From assembly GCF_051014445.1 (NCBI RefSeq), contig NC_135136.1:11674001-11738000 (forward strand): a stretch of 64,000 bases of DNA, in the 5' to 3' direction. The notes beneath the pieces are model-generated. The model did not search any database, was not told where the DNA came from, and was given only the letters and a program-made list of their open reading frames with translations. The stretch is from Colletes latitarsis (taxonomy: Eukaryota; Arthropoda; Insecta; Hymenoptera; Colletidae). Of this stretch, positions 1 through 11,978 are shown piece after piece. The position numbers and the translations under genes were made by a program. Every line of letters begins with the position of its first letter. The first letter of the stretch is position 1.

Positions 1-68
1 ACTTTCGCATTTCTCGCATACTTGTTGGCCAGATCCTGGGCTTTTTCTGGTTTGGATAACGTAGTAAT

Positions 69-78
69 GTGGTACCAC
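69..78. other. First copy of the conserved dyad GTGGTACCAC (KpnI site)
   Basis: A perfect 10-bp palindrome, extended to 12 bp (TGTGGTACCACA) when flanked by T and A as here. A copy or close variant sits once in nearly every monomer of both families, 176 bp apart (for example 53018, 59207, 59383). It contains GGTACC, so KpnI would cut most monomers. Common variants are GCGGTACCAC, GAGGTACCAC, GTGGTATCAC and GTGGTTCCAC; one class (GAAGTTCCAC) lacks the palindrome. A protein-binding role is conjecture. Confidence 0.85.
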
Positions 79-239
79 ACTGAAACAGTCAATAAAAGCT
101 GGTTCCGATTAGTATTTTAGAGGATAAAGCTGGTTATGGCTGGGTTAGTTTTGGTATTTGCAATTATCTGGCTCATACTATCGCGTTTTTCGCATACTTC
201 TTGGCCAGATCCAGGGTTTTTTCAGGTTTGGATCCCGTA

Positions 240-2330
240 GTAATGTGGTTCCACACCGAAACACTCAACTAAACCTGGTCGCGATGAATATTTTAGAGGA
301 TAACGCCGGTTATGTCTGGGTTAGGTCTGGTATTTGCGCTCATCTGGCTCGTACTTTCGCATTTTTCGCATACTTGTTGGACAGATCCTGGCCTATTTTT
401 GGTTTGGATCACGTAGTAATTCGGTACCATACCGAAACAGTCAAGTAAACCTGCTTACGATTAATATTTTAGAGGATAACGCCGGTTATGTCTCGGTTAG
501 GTCTGGGATTTGCCGTCAACTGGCTCGTATTTTCGCTTTTTTCGCATACTTGTTTACCAGATCCTGGCCTTTTCCTGGCTTTGACCACGTAGTAATATGG
601 TATCACACTGAAACAGACAATTAAACCTGGTTCCGATCAATATTTTGGGGATAACGCACGTTATGTCTGGGTTAGGTCTGGTATTTGCCCTCATCTGGCT
701 CGTACCTTCGCGTTTTTCGCATACTTGTTGGCCAGATTCTGGGTTTTTTCTGGTTTGGATCCCGTAGTAATGAAGTTCCACACCGAAACAGTCAATTAAA
801 CCTGGTTGCGATTAATATTTTAGAGGATAACGCCGGTTATGTCTCGGGTAGGTCTGGGATTTGCCGTCATCTGGCTCGTATTTTCGCATTTTTCGCATAC
901 TTGTTGGCCAGATCCTGGCCTTTTCCTGGCTTGGCCCACGTAGTAATGAGGTACCCCACTGAAACAGTCAATTAAACCTGGTTCCGATTAATATTTTAGA
1001 GGATAACGCTGGTTGTGTCTGGGTTAGTTCTGGTATTTGCAATCATCTGGCTTATACTTTCGCAATTCTCTCGTACTTGTTGGCCAGATCTTGGGTTTTT
1101 TGTGGTTTGGATCCCGTCGTAATGTGGTTCCATACCGAAGCAGTCAATTAAACCTGGTTGCGATGAATATTTTGGAGGATAACGCTGGTTATGTTTGGGT
1201 TAGTTCTGGTATTTCCAATCATATAGCTCGTACTTTCGCATTTTTCGCATACCTGTTGGCAAGATCCTGGGCTTTTCTTGGTTTGGATCACGTAGTGATG
1301 TGGTACCACACCGAAACAGTCAATAAAAGCTGGTTCCGAATAGCATTTTAGAGGATAACGCAGGTTACGTCTGCGTTAGTTCTGGTATTTGCAATCATCT
1401 GGCTCATACTTTCGCGTTGTTCGCATACTTGTTGGCCAGATCCTGGGTTTTTTCTGGTTTGGATCCCGTAGTAATGAAGTTTCACGCCGAAACAGTCAAT
1501 TAAACCTGGTTACGATTAATATTTTAGAGGATAACGCCGGTTATGTCTCTGGTAGGTCTGGGATTTGCCGTCATCTGGCTCGTATTTTCGCAATTTTTCG
1601 CATACTTGTTGGCCAGATCCCGGCCTTTTTCTGGCATGGACCACGTAGTAATGTGGTAGCACACTGAAACAGTCAATTAAACCTGGTTGCGGTTAATATT
1701 TTGGAGGATAACGCCGTTTATGTCTCGGGTAGGTCTGGGATTTGCCGTCATCTGGCTCGTATTTTCGCATTTTTCGCATACTTGTTGGCCAGATCCTGGC
1801 CTTTTTCTGGCTTGGACCACGTAGTAAAGTGGTATCACGCTGAAACAGTCAATCAAACCTGGTTCCGGTTAGTATTTTAGAGGATAACGCCGGTTATGTC
1901 TGGGTTAGGTCTGGGATTTGCCCTCATCTTGCTCGTGCTTTCGTATTTTTCGCATACTTGTTGGCCAGATCCTGGGCTTTTTCTGGTTTGTATCACGTAG
2001 TAATGCGGTACCACACTGAAACAGTCAATAGTAGCTGGTTCCGAATAGTATTTTAGAGCATAACGCTGGTTACGTCTGGGTTAGATCTGGTATTTGCAAT
2101 CATCTGGCACATACTTTCGCAGTTTTCGCTTACTTGTTGGCAAGATCCTGGGCTTTTTCTGGTTGGGATCACGTAGTAATGCGGTACCACACCGAGGCAG
2201 TCAATTAAACCTGGTTGCGATTATTATTTTAGAGGATAACGCCGGTTATGTCTCGGGTAGGTCTGGGATTTGCCGTCATCTGGCTTGTATTTTCGCATTT
2301 TTCGCATACTTGTTGGCAAGATCCTGGGTT
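240..2330. repeat. Duplicated block, copy 1 (partner at 4464-6380)
   Basis: The run of monomer variants from about 240 to 1760 recurs 4224-4225 bp downstream (24 periods, with 1 bp gained) at about 4464-5985. From about 1945 to 2330 the match continues at an offset of 4049 bp (23 periods), so one monomer near 1770-1945 is absent from the second copy. Shared rare variants include CACTCAA plus GGTCGCGATGAAT (about 264-287 and 4488-4511), TTGGGTTTTTTGTGG, and the unusual GGTTTGTATCACG. The copies differ by scattered single bases, so this is not a perfect or recent duplication. Confidence 0.8.
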
Positions 2331-2579
2331 TTTTTTGGTTTGGATCACGTAGTAATGTGGTACCACACTGAAACAGTCAATTAAACCTGGTTCCGATTAA
2401 TATTTTAGAGGATAACGCCGGTTATGTCTGGGATAGGTCTGGTATTTGCCCTCACCTGGCTCGTACTTTCGCATCTTTCGCATACTTGTTGGCCAGATCC
2501 TGGCCTTTTTCTGGTTTGGATCACGTAGAAATGCGGTACCACACTGAAACAGTCAATCAAACCTGGTTCCGGTTAGTAT

Positions 2580-3435
2580 TTTAGAGGATAACGCCGGTTA
2601 TGTCTGGGTTAGGTCTGGTATGTGCCCTCATCTGTCTCGTACTTTCGCATTTTTCGCAAACTTGTTGTCCAGATCCTGGCCTTTTTCTGGATTGGATCAC
2701 GTGGTAATGCGGTACCACACCGAAACAGTCAAGTAAACCTGGTTGCGATTAATATTTTAGAGGATAACGCCGGTTATGTCTCGGTTAGGTCTGGGATTTG
2801 CCCTCATCTGGCTCATACTTTCGCATTTCTCGCATACTTGTTGGCCAGATCCTGGGCTTTTTCTGGTTTGGATCACGTAGCAATGTGGTACCACACTGAA
2901 ACAGTCAATAAATGCTGGTTCCGATTAGTATTTTGGAGGATAAAGCTGGTTATGTCTGGGTTAGTTCTGGTATTTGCAATTATCTGGCTCATACTATCGC
3001 GTTTTTTGCATACTTCTTGGCCAGATCCAGGGTTTTTTCAGGTTTGGATCCCGTAGTAATGTGGTTCCACACCGAAACACTCAATTAAACCTGGTCGCGA
3101 TGAATATTTTAGAGGATAACGCCCGTTATGTTTGGGTTAGGTCTGGTATTTGCCCTCATCTGGCTCGTACTTTCGCATTTTTCGCATACTTGTTGGACAG
3201 ATCCTGGCCTATTTTTGGTTTGGATCACGTAGTAATGCGGTACCATACCGAAACAGTCAAGTAAACCTGCTTACGATTAATATTTTAGAGGATAACGCCG
3301 GTTATGTCTCGGTTAGGTCTGGGATTTGCCGTCATCTGGCTCGTATTTTCGCTTTTTTCGCATACTTGTTGACCAGATCATAGCCTTTTCCTGGCTTTGA
3401 CCACGTAGTAATATGGTATCACACTGAAACAGACA
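2580..3435. repeat. Five-monomer unit, copy 1 (880-bp period)
   Basis: About five monomers that are repeated directly afterwards at an offset of exactly 880 bp (5 x 176). Shared rare features are GGTATGTGCCCTCATC near 2617, CATACTATCGCGTTTTT near 2989, the TTCTTGGCCAGATCCAGG variant, and CTGCTTACGATTAATA near 3268. A third, partial copy covers about 1-600 (offset 2816 bp, 16 periods). Confidence 0.82.
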
Positions 3436-3459
3436 ATTAAACCTGGTTGCGATTAATAT

Positions 3460-4315
3460 TTTAGAGGATAACGCCGGTTATGTCTGGGTTAGGTCTGGTA
3501 TGTGCCCTCATCTGGCTCGTACTTTCGCATTTTTCGCAAACTTGTTGGCCAGATCCAGGCCTTTTTCTGGATTGGATCACGTGGTAATGCGGTACCACAC
3601 CGAAACAGTCAAGTAAACCTGGTTGCGATTAATATTTTAGAGGATAACGCCGGTTATCTCTCGGTTAGGTCTGGGATTTGTCCTCATCTGGCTCATACTT
3701 TCGCATTTCTCGCGTACTTGTTGGCCAGATCCTGGGCTTTTTCTGGTTTGGATCACGTTGTAATGTGGTACCACACTGAAACAGTCAATAAAAGCAGGTT
3801 CCGATTAGTATTTTAGAGGATATCGCTGGTTATGTCTGGGTTAGTTCTGGTATTTGCAATTATCTGGCTCATACTATCGCGTTTTTCGCATACTTCTTGG
3901 CCAGATCCAGGGTTTTTTCAGGTTTGGATCCCGTAGTAATGTGGTTCCACACCGAAACAGTCAATTAAACCTGGGCGCGAAGAATATTTTAGAGGATAAC
4001 GCCGGTTATGTCTGGGTTAGGTCTGGTATTTGCCCTCATCTGGCTCGTACTTTCGCATTCTTCGCATACTTGTTGGACAGATCCTGGCCTATTTTTGGTT
4101 TGGATCACGTAGTAATGCGGTACCATACCGAAACAGTCAAGTAAACCTGCTTACGATTAATATTTTAGAGGATAACGCCGGTTATGTCTCGGTTAGGTCT
4201 GGGATTTGCCGTCATCTGGCTCGTATTTTCGCTTTTTTCGCATACTTGTTGACCAGATCATAGCCTTTTCCTGGCTTTGACCACGTAGTAATATGGTATC
4301 ACACTGAAACAGACA
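3460..4315. repeat. Five-monomer unit, copy 2
   Basis: Second copy of the 880-bp block. Identity to copy 1 is high but not perfect: for example TTATGTCTCGG reads TTATCTCTCGG near 3657, and the T in TTAAACCTGGTCGCGA is replaced in GGGCGCGAAGA near 3973. The match fades after about 4315, where a different variant (GGTTCCGAATAGCATT) takes over. Confidence 0.8.
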
Positions 4316-4463
4316 ATCAAACCTGGTTCCGAATAGCATTTTAGAGGATAACGCAGGTTACGTCTGGGTTAGTTCTGGGATTTGTCCTCATCTGGCTCAT
4401 ACTTTCGCATTTCTCGCGTACTCGTTGGCCAGATCCTTGCCTTTTTCTTGCTTGGACCACGTA

Positions 4464-6380
4464 GTAAAGTGGTTCCACACAGAAACACTCAATTAAACCT
4501 GGTCGCGATGAATATTTTAGAGGATAACGCCGGTTATGTCTGGGTTAGGTCTGGTATTTGCCCTCATCTGGCTCGTACTTTCGCATTTTTCGCATACTTG
4601 TTGGACAGATCCTGGCCTATTTTTGGTTTGGATCATGTAGTAATTCGGTACCATACCGAAACAGTCAAGTAAACCTGCTTACGATTAATATTTTAGAGGA
4701 TAACGCCGGTTATGTCGCGGTTAGGTCTGGGATTTGCCGTCATCTGGCTCGTATTTTCGCTTTTTTCGCATACTTGTTCACCAGATCCTGGCCTTTTCCT
4801 GGCTTTGACCACGTAGTAATATGGTATCACACTGAAACAGACAATTAAACCTGGTTCCGATCAGTATTTTAGGGGATAACGCACGTTATGTCTGGGTTAG
4901 GTCTGGTATTTGCCCTCATCTGGCTCGTACCTTCGCGTTTTTCGCATACTTGTTGGCCAGATTCTGGGATTTTTCTGGTTTGGATCCCATAGTAATGAAG
5001 TTCCACACCGAAACAGTCAATTAAACCTGGTTGCGATTAATATTTTAGAGGATAACGCCGGTTATGTCTCGGGTAGGTCTGGGATTTGCCGTCATCTGGC
5101 TCGTATTTTCGCATTTTTCGCATACTTGTTGGCCAGATCCTGGCCTTTTTCTGGCTTGGACCACGTAGTAATGTGGTATCACACTGAAACAGTCAATTAA
5201 ACCTGGTTCCGATCAATATTTTAGAGGGTAACGCACGTTATGTCTGGGTTAGGTCTGGTATTTGCCCTCATCTGGCTCGTACCTTCGCAATTTTCTCATA
5301 CTTGTTGGCCAGATCTTGGGTTTTTTGTGGTTTGGATCCCGTCGTAATGTGGTTCCATACCGAAGCAGTCAATTAAACCTGGTTGCGATGAATATTTTGG
5401 AGGATAACGCTGGTTATGTTTGGGCTAGTTCTGGTATTTCCAATCATATAGCTCGTACTTTCGCATTTTTCGCATACTTGTTGGCAAGATCCTGGGCTTT
5501 TCTTGGTTTGGATCACGTAGTGATGTGGTACCACACCGAAACAGTCAATAAAAGCTGGTTCCGAATATCATTTTAGAGGATAACGCAGGTTACGTCTGGG
5601 TCAGTTCTGGTATTTGCAATCATCTGGCTCATACTTTCGCGTTGTTCGCATACTTGTTGGCCAGATCCTGGGTTTTTTCTGGTTTGGATCCCGTAGTAAT
5701 GAAGTTCCACGCCGAAACAGTCAATTAAACCTGGTTGCGATTAATATTTTAGAGGATAACGCCGGTTATGTCTCTGGTAGGTCTGGGATTTGCCGTCATC
5801 TGGCTCGTATTTTCGCAATTTTTCGCATACTTGTTGGCCAGATCCCGGCCTTTTTCTGGCATGGACCACGTAGTAATGTGGTATCACACTGAAACAGTCA
5901 ATCAAACCTGGTTGCGGTTAATATTTTGGAGGATAACTGCGTTTATGTCTCGGGTAGGTCTGGGCTTTGCCATCATCTGGCTCGTATTTTCGCATTTTTC
6001 GCATACTTGTTGGCCAGATCCTGGGCTTTTTCTGGTTTGTATCACGTAGTAATGCGGTACCACACTGAAACAGTCAATAGTAGCTGGTTCCGAATAGTAT
6101 TTTAGAGGATAACGCTGGTTACGTCTGGGTTAGATCTGGTATTTGCAATCATCTGGCACATACTTTCGCATTTTTCGCTTACTTGTTGGCAAGATCCTGG
6201 GCTTTCTCTTGTTGGGATCACGTAGTAATGCGGTACCACACCGAAGCAGTCAATTAAACCTGGTTGCGATTATTATTTTAGAGGATAACGCCGGTTATGT
6301 CTCGGGTAGGTCTGGGATTTGCCGTCATCTGGCCTGTATTTTCGCATTTTTCGCATACTTGTTGTCCAGATCCTGGCCTT
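4464..6380. repeat. Duplicated block, copy 2 (partner at 240-2330)
   Basis: Downstream partner of the 240-2330 block. It carries the same order of variants but lacks one monomer between about 5985 and 5994. Differences include GGATCCCATAG near 4981 for GGATCCCGTAG, and GATAACTGCG near 5933 for GATAACGCCG. The end of this block overlaps the start of the ~5.8-kb superblock, so the region has been duplicated at least twice at different scales. Confidence 0.78.
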
Positions 6381-9300
6381 TTTCTGGATTGGATCACGTG
6401 GTAATGCGGTACCACACCGAAACAGTCAAGTAAACCTGGTTCGATTAATATTTTAGAGGATAACGCCGGTTATGTCTCGGTTAGGTCTGGGATTTGCCCT
6501 CATCTGGCTCATACTTTCGCATTTCTCGCATACTTGTTGGCCAGATCCTGGGCTTTTTCTGGTTTGGATCACGTAGTAATGTGGTACCACACTGAAACAG
6601 TCAATGAAAGCTGGTTCCGATTAGTATTTTAGTGGATAAAGCTGGTTATGTCTGGGTTAGTCCTGGTATTTGCAATTATCTGTCTCATACTATCGCGTTT
6701 TTCGCATACTTCTTGGCCAGATCCAGGGTTTTTTCAGGTTTGGATCCCGTAGTAATGTGGTACCACACTGAAACAGTCAATTAAACCTGGTTGCGATTAA
6801 TATTTTAGAGGACAACGCCGGTTATGTCACGGGTAGGCCTGGGATTTGCCGTCATCTGGCTCGTATTTTCGCGTTTTTCGCATACTTGTTGACCAGATCC
6901 TGGCCTTTTCCTGGCTTTGACCACGTAGTAACGAGGTTCCTCACCGAAACAGTCAATTAAACGTGGTTGCGGTTAATATTTTAGAGGATAACGCCGGTTA
7001 TGTCTCGGTTAGGTCAGGGATTTGCCCTCATCTGTCTCGTGCTTTCGTAATTTTCGCGTACTTGTTGGCCAGATCTTGGGTTTTTTGTGGTTTGGATCCC
7101 GTCGTAATGTGGTTCCACACCGATGCAGTCAATTAAACCTGGTTGTAATGAATATTTTGGAGGATAACGCTGGTTATGTTTGGGTTAGTTCTGGTATTTG
7201 CACTCATCTGGCTCGTACTTTCGCATTTTTCGCATACTTGTAGGCAGGATCCTGGGTTTTTTTTGGTTTGGATCACGTAGTAATGTGGTACCACACTGAA
7301 ACAGTTAATTAAACCTGGTTCCGATTAATATTTTAGAGGATAACGCCGGTTAAGTCTGGGTTAGGTCTGGTATTTGCCCTCACCTGGCTCGTACTTTCGC
7401 ATCTTTGGCATACTTGTTGGCAAGATCCTGGGCTTTTTATGGTTTGGATCACGTGGTAATGCGGTACCACACCGAAACAGTCAAGTAAACCTGGTTGCGA
7501 TTAATATTTTAGAGGATAACGCCGGTTACGTCTCGGTTAGGTCTGGGATTTGCCCTCATCTGGCTCATACTTTCGCATTTCTCGCATACTTGTTGGCCAG
7601 ATCCTGGGTTTTTTTTTGGTTTGGATCACGTCGTAATGTGGTACCACACTGAAACAGTCAATAGAAGCTGGTTCCGAATAGTATTTTAGAGGATGACGCT
7701 GGTTATGACTCGGGTAGTTCTGGGATTTGCTGTCATGTGGCTCGTATTTTCGCATTTTTCGCATACTTGTTGGCCAGATCCTGGGTTTTTTCTGGTTTGG
7801 ATCCCGTGGTAATGATGTTCCACACCGAAACAGTCAATTAAACCTGGTTGCGATTAATATTTTAGAGGATAACGCCGGTTATGTCTCGGGTAGTTCTGGG
7901 AATTGCCGTCATCTGTCTCGTATTTTCGAATTTTTCGCATACTTGTTGGCAAGATCCTGGGCTTTTTTTGGTTTGGATCACGTAGTAATGTGGTACCACA
8001 CTGAAACAGTCAATTAAACCTGGTTGCGATTAATATTTTAGAGGATAACGCCGGTTATGTCTCGGTTAGGTCTGGGATTTGCTATCATCTGGCTCGTACT
8101 TTCGCATTTTTCGCATACTTGTTGGCCAGATACTTGGCTTTTTCTGGTTTGGATCACGTAGTAATGTGGATCCACACTGAAACAGTCAATTAAACCTGGT
8201 TCCGATTAATATTTTAGAGGATAACGCCGGTTATGTCTGGGTTAGGTCTGGTATTTGCCCTCATCTGTCTCGTACTTTCGCATCTTTGGCATACTTGTTG
8301 GCCAGATCCTGGCCTATTTCTGGTTTGGATCACGTAGTAATGCGGTACCACACTGAAACAGTTAATTAAACTTGGTTCCGGTTAGTATTTTAGAGGATAC
8401 CGCCGGTTATGTCTGGGTTAGGTCTGGTATTTGCCATCATCTGGCTCGTACTTTCGCATTTTTCGCAAACTTGTTGGCCAGATCCTGGCCTTTTTCTGGA
8501 TTGGATCACGTAGTAATGCGGTACCACACTGAAGCAGTCAATTAAACCTGGTTCCGGTTAGTATTTTAGAGGATAACGCCGGTTATGTCTCGGTTAGGTC
8601 TGGGATTTGCCCTCATCTGGCTCATACTTTCGCATTTCTCGCATACTTGTTGGCCAGATCCTGGCCTTTTTCTGGTTTGGATCACGTAGTAATGTGGTAC
8701 CACACTGAAACAGTCACTAAAAGCTGGTTCCTATTAGTATTTTAGAGGATAACGCTGGTTATGTCTGGGTTAGTTCTGGTATTTGCAATTATCTGGCTCA
8801 TACTATCGCGTTTTTCGCATACTTCTTGGCCAGATCCAGGGTTTTTTCAGGTTTGGATCTCGTAGTAATATGGTACCACACAGAAACAGTCAATAGAAGC
8901 TGGTTCCGAATAGTATTTTAGAGGATGACGCTGGTTATGTCTGGGTTAGTTCCGGTATTTGCAACCATCTGCCTCATACTTTCGCGATTTCGTATACTTG
9001 TTTGCCAGATCCTGGCCTTTTTCTGGCTTGGACCACGTAGTAATGTGATATCACACTGAAACAGTCAATTAAACCTGGTTGCGATTAATATTTTAGAGGA
9101 TAACGCCGGTTATGTCTCGGGTAGGTCTGGGATTTGCCGTCATCTGGCTCGTATTCTCGCATTTTTCGCATACTTGTTGGCCAGATCCTGGCCTTTTTCT
9201 GGCTTGGACCACGTTGTAATGTGGTACCACACTGAAGCCGTCAATTAAACCTGGTTCCGATTAATATTTTAGAGGATAACGCCGGTTATGTCTGGGTTAG

Positions 9301-11842
9301 GTCTGGTATTTGCCCTCATCTGTCTCGTACTTTCGCATCTTTGGCATACTTGTTGGCCAGATCCTGGCCTATTTCTGGTTTGGATCACGTAGTAATGCGG
9401 TACCACACTGAAACAGTCAATTAAACCTGGTTCCGATTAATATTTTAGAGGATAACGCCGGTTAAGTCTGGGTTAGGTCTGGTATTTGCCCTCACCTGGC
9501 TCGTACTTTCGCATCTTTGGCATACTTGTTGGCAAGATCCTGGGCTTTTTATGGTTTGGATCACGTGGTAATGCGGTACCACACCGAAACAGTCAAGTAA
9601 ACCTGGTTGCGATTAATATTTTAGAGGATAACGCCGGTTACGTCTCGGTTAGGTCTGGGATTTGCCCTCATCTGGCTCATACTTTCGCATTTCTCGCATA
9701 CTTGTTGGCCAGATCCTGGGTTTTTTTTTGGTTTGGATCACGTCGTAATGTGGTACCACACTGAAACAGTCACTAAAAGCTGGTTCCTATTAGTATTTTA
9801 GAGGATAACGCTGGTTATGTCTGGGTTAGTTCTGGTATTTGCAATTATCTGGCTCATACTATCGCGTTTTTCGCATACTTCTTGGCCAGATCCAGGGTTT
9901 TTTCAGGTTTGGATCTCGTAGTAATATGGTACCACACAGAAACAGTCAATAGAAGCTGGTTCCGAATAGTATTTTAGAGGATGACGCTGGTTAAGTCTGG
10001 GTTAGTTCCGGTATTTGCAACCATCTGCCTCATACTTTCGCGATTTCGTATACTTGTTTGCCAGATCCTGGCCTTTTTCTGGCTTGGACCACGTAGTAAT
10101 GTGATATCACACTGAAACAGTCAATTAAACCTGGTTGCGATTAATATTTTAGAGGATAACGCCGGTTATGTCTCGGGTAGGTCTGGGATTTGCCGTCATC
10201 TGGCTCGTATTCTCGCATTTTTCGCATACTTGTTGGCCAGATCCTGGCCTTTTTCTGGCTTGGACCATGTTGTAATGTGGTACCACACTGAAGCCGTCAA
10301 TAGAATCTGGTTCCGAAAGGTATTCCGGAGGATAACGCAGGTTACGTCTTGGTTAGTTCTGGTATTTGCAATCATCTGGCTCATACTTTCGCGTTTTTCG
10401 CATACTTGTTGGCCAGATCCTGGGTTTTTTCTGGTTTGGATCCCATAGTAATGAAGTTCCACACCGAAACAGTCAATTAAACCTGGTTGCGATTAATATT
10501 TTAGAGGATAACGCAGGTTATGTCTCGGTTAGGTCAGGGATTTGCCCTCATCTGTCTCGTGCTTTCGTAATTTTCGCGTACTTGTTGGCCAGATCTTGGG
10601 TTTTTTGTGGTTTGGATCCCATCGTAATGTGGTTCCACACCGATGCAGTCAATTAAACCTGGTTGTAATGAATATTTTGGAGGATAACGCTGGTTATGTT
10701 TGGGTTAGTTCTGGTATTTGCAATCATGTGGCTCGTACTTTCGCATTTTTCGCATACTTGTAGGCAAGATCCTGGGTTTTTTTTGGTTTGGATCACGTAG
10801 TAATGTGGTACCACACTGAAACAGCCAATTAAACCTGGTTCCGATTAATATTTTAGAGGATAACGCCGGTTAAGTCTGGGTTAGGTCTGGTATTTGCCCT
10901 CACCTGGCTCGTACTTTCGCATCTTTGGCATACTTGTTGGCAAGATCCTGGGCTTTTTTTGGTTTGGATCACGTGGTAATGCGGTACCACACCGAAACAG
11001 TCAAGTAAACCAGGTTGCGATTAATATTTTAGAGGATAACGCCGGTTATGTCTCGGTTAGGTCTGGGATTTGCCCTCATCTGGCTCATACTTTCGCATTT
11101 TTCGCATACTTGTTGGCCAGATCCTGGGCTTTTTCTGGTTTGGATCCCGGAGTAATGAAGTTCCACACCGAAACAGTCAATTAAACCTGGTTGCAATTAA
11201 TATTTTAGAGGATAACGCAGGTTATGTCTCGGTTAGGTCTGGGATTTGCCATCATCTGGCTCGTACTTTCGCATTTTTCGCATACTTGTTGGCCAGATAC
11301 TGGGCTTTTTCTGGTTTGGATCACGTAGTAATGTGGATCCACACTGAAACAGTCAATTAAACCTGGTTCCGATTAATATTTTAGAGGATAACGCCGGTTA
11401 TGTCTGGGTTAGGTCTGGTATTTGCCCTCATCTGGCTCGTACTTTCGCATCTTAGGCATACTTGTTGGCCAGATCCTGGCCTTTTTCTGGTTTGGATCAC
11501 GTAGTAATGCGGTACCACACTGAAACAGTCAATTATACCTGGTTCCGGTTAGTATTTTAGAGGATAACGCCGGTTATGTCTGGGTTAGGTCTGGTATTTG
11601 CCCTCATCTGGCTCGTACTTTCGCATTTTTCGCAAACTTGTTGGCCAGATCCTGGCCTTTTTCTGGATTGGATCACGTGGTAATGCGGTACCACACCGAA
11701 ACAGTCAAGTAAACCAGGTTGCGATTAATATTTTAGAGGATAACGCCGGTTATGTCTCGGTTAGGTCTGGGATTTGCCCTCATCTGGCTCATACTTTCGC
11801 ATTTCTCGCATACTTGTTGGCCAGATCCTGGGCTTTTTCTGG
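5995..11842. repeat. ~5.8-kb superblock, copy 1 (about 33 monomers)
   Basis: This block is repeated immediately downstream. The offset is 5983 bp (34 periods less 1) up to about 8300, and then 5806-5807 bp (33 periods less 1-2), because one monomer (about 8305-8481) is missing from the matching place in copy 2. Marker variants shared by both copies include GGGCTTTCTCTTGTTGGG, a 1-bp-short GGTTCGATTAATA, CATCTTTGGCATACTTG, GGATCTCGTAGTAATATGG and TATTCCGGAGGATAACG. Inside the block, 7374-7652 is itself repeated at 9486-9764 (2112 bp, 12 periods), and about 8700-9200 resembles about 9760-10260. Confidence 0.85.
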
Positions 11843-11978
11843 CTTGGACCACGTAGTAAAGTGGTATCACACTGAAACAGTCAATCAAACCTGCTTCCGG
11901 TTAGTATTTTAGAGGATAACGCCGGTTATGTCTGGGTTAGGTCTGGGATTTGCCCTCATCTTGCTCGTGCTTTCGTAT
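11841..11978. repeat. Linker matching the 1820-1960 variant between superblocks
   Basis: The short stretch joining the two superblock copies does not continue copy 1. It matches about 1820-1960 instead: GTAGTAAAGTGG, then CAATCAAACCTG, then CATCTTGCTCGTGCTTTCG. This suggests that the duplication or an exchange used an upstream monomer as donor. Confidence 0.65.

Noticed and set aside
69..80. Dyad as a bacterial operator, with nearby GGATAAC resembling part of a lac operator
   Set aside because: The dyad is repeated hundreds of times without genes, and GGATAAC is part of the monomer's AGAGGATAACG block; the likeness is coincidental.
6437..6449. tRNA or pol III B-box (GGTTCGATT)
   Set aside because: A 1-bp deletion in the monomer makes GGTTCGATTAATA by chance; the last bases of the B-box, the A-box and cloverleaf stems are missing. 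The same deletion recurs at 12421 by block duplication.
7600..7620. T-tracts such as GGGTTTTTTTTTGG as transcription terminators
   Set aside because: They are monomer variants of the T-rich stretch with no preceding stem and no gene upstream.
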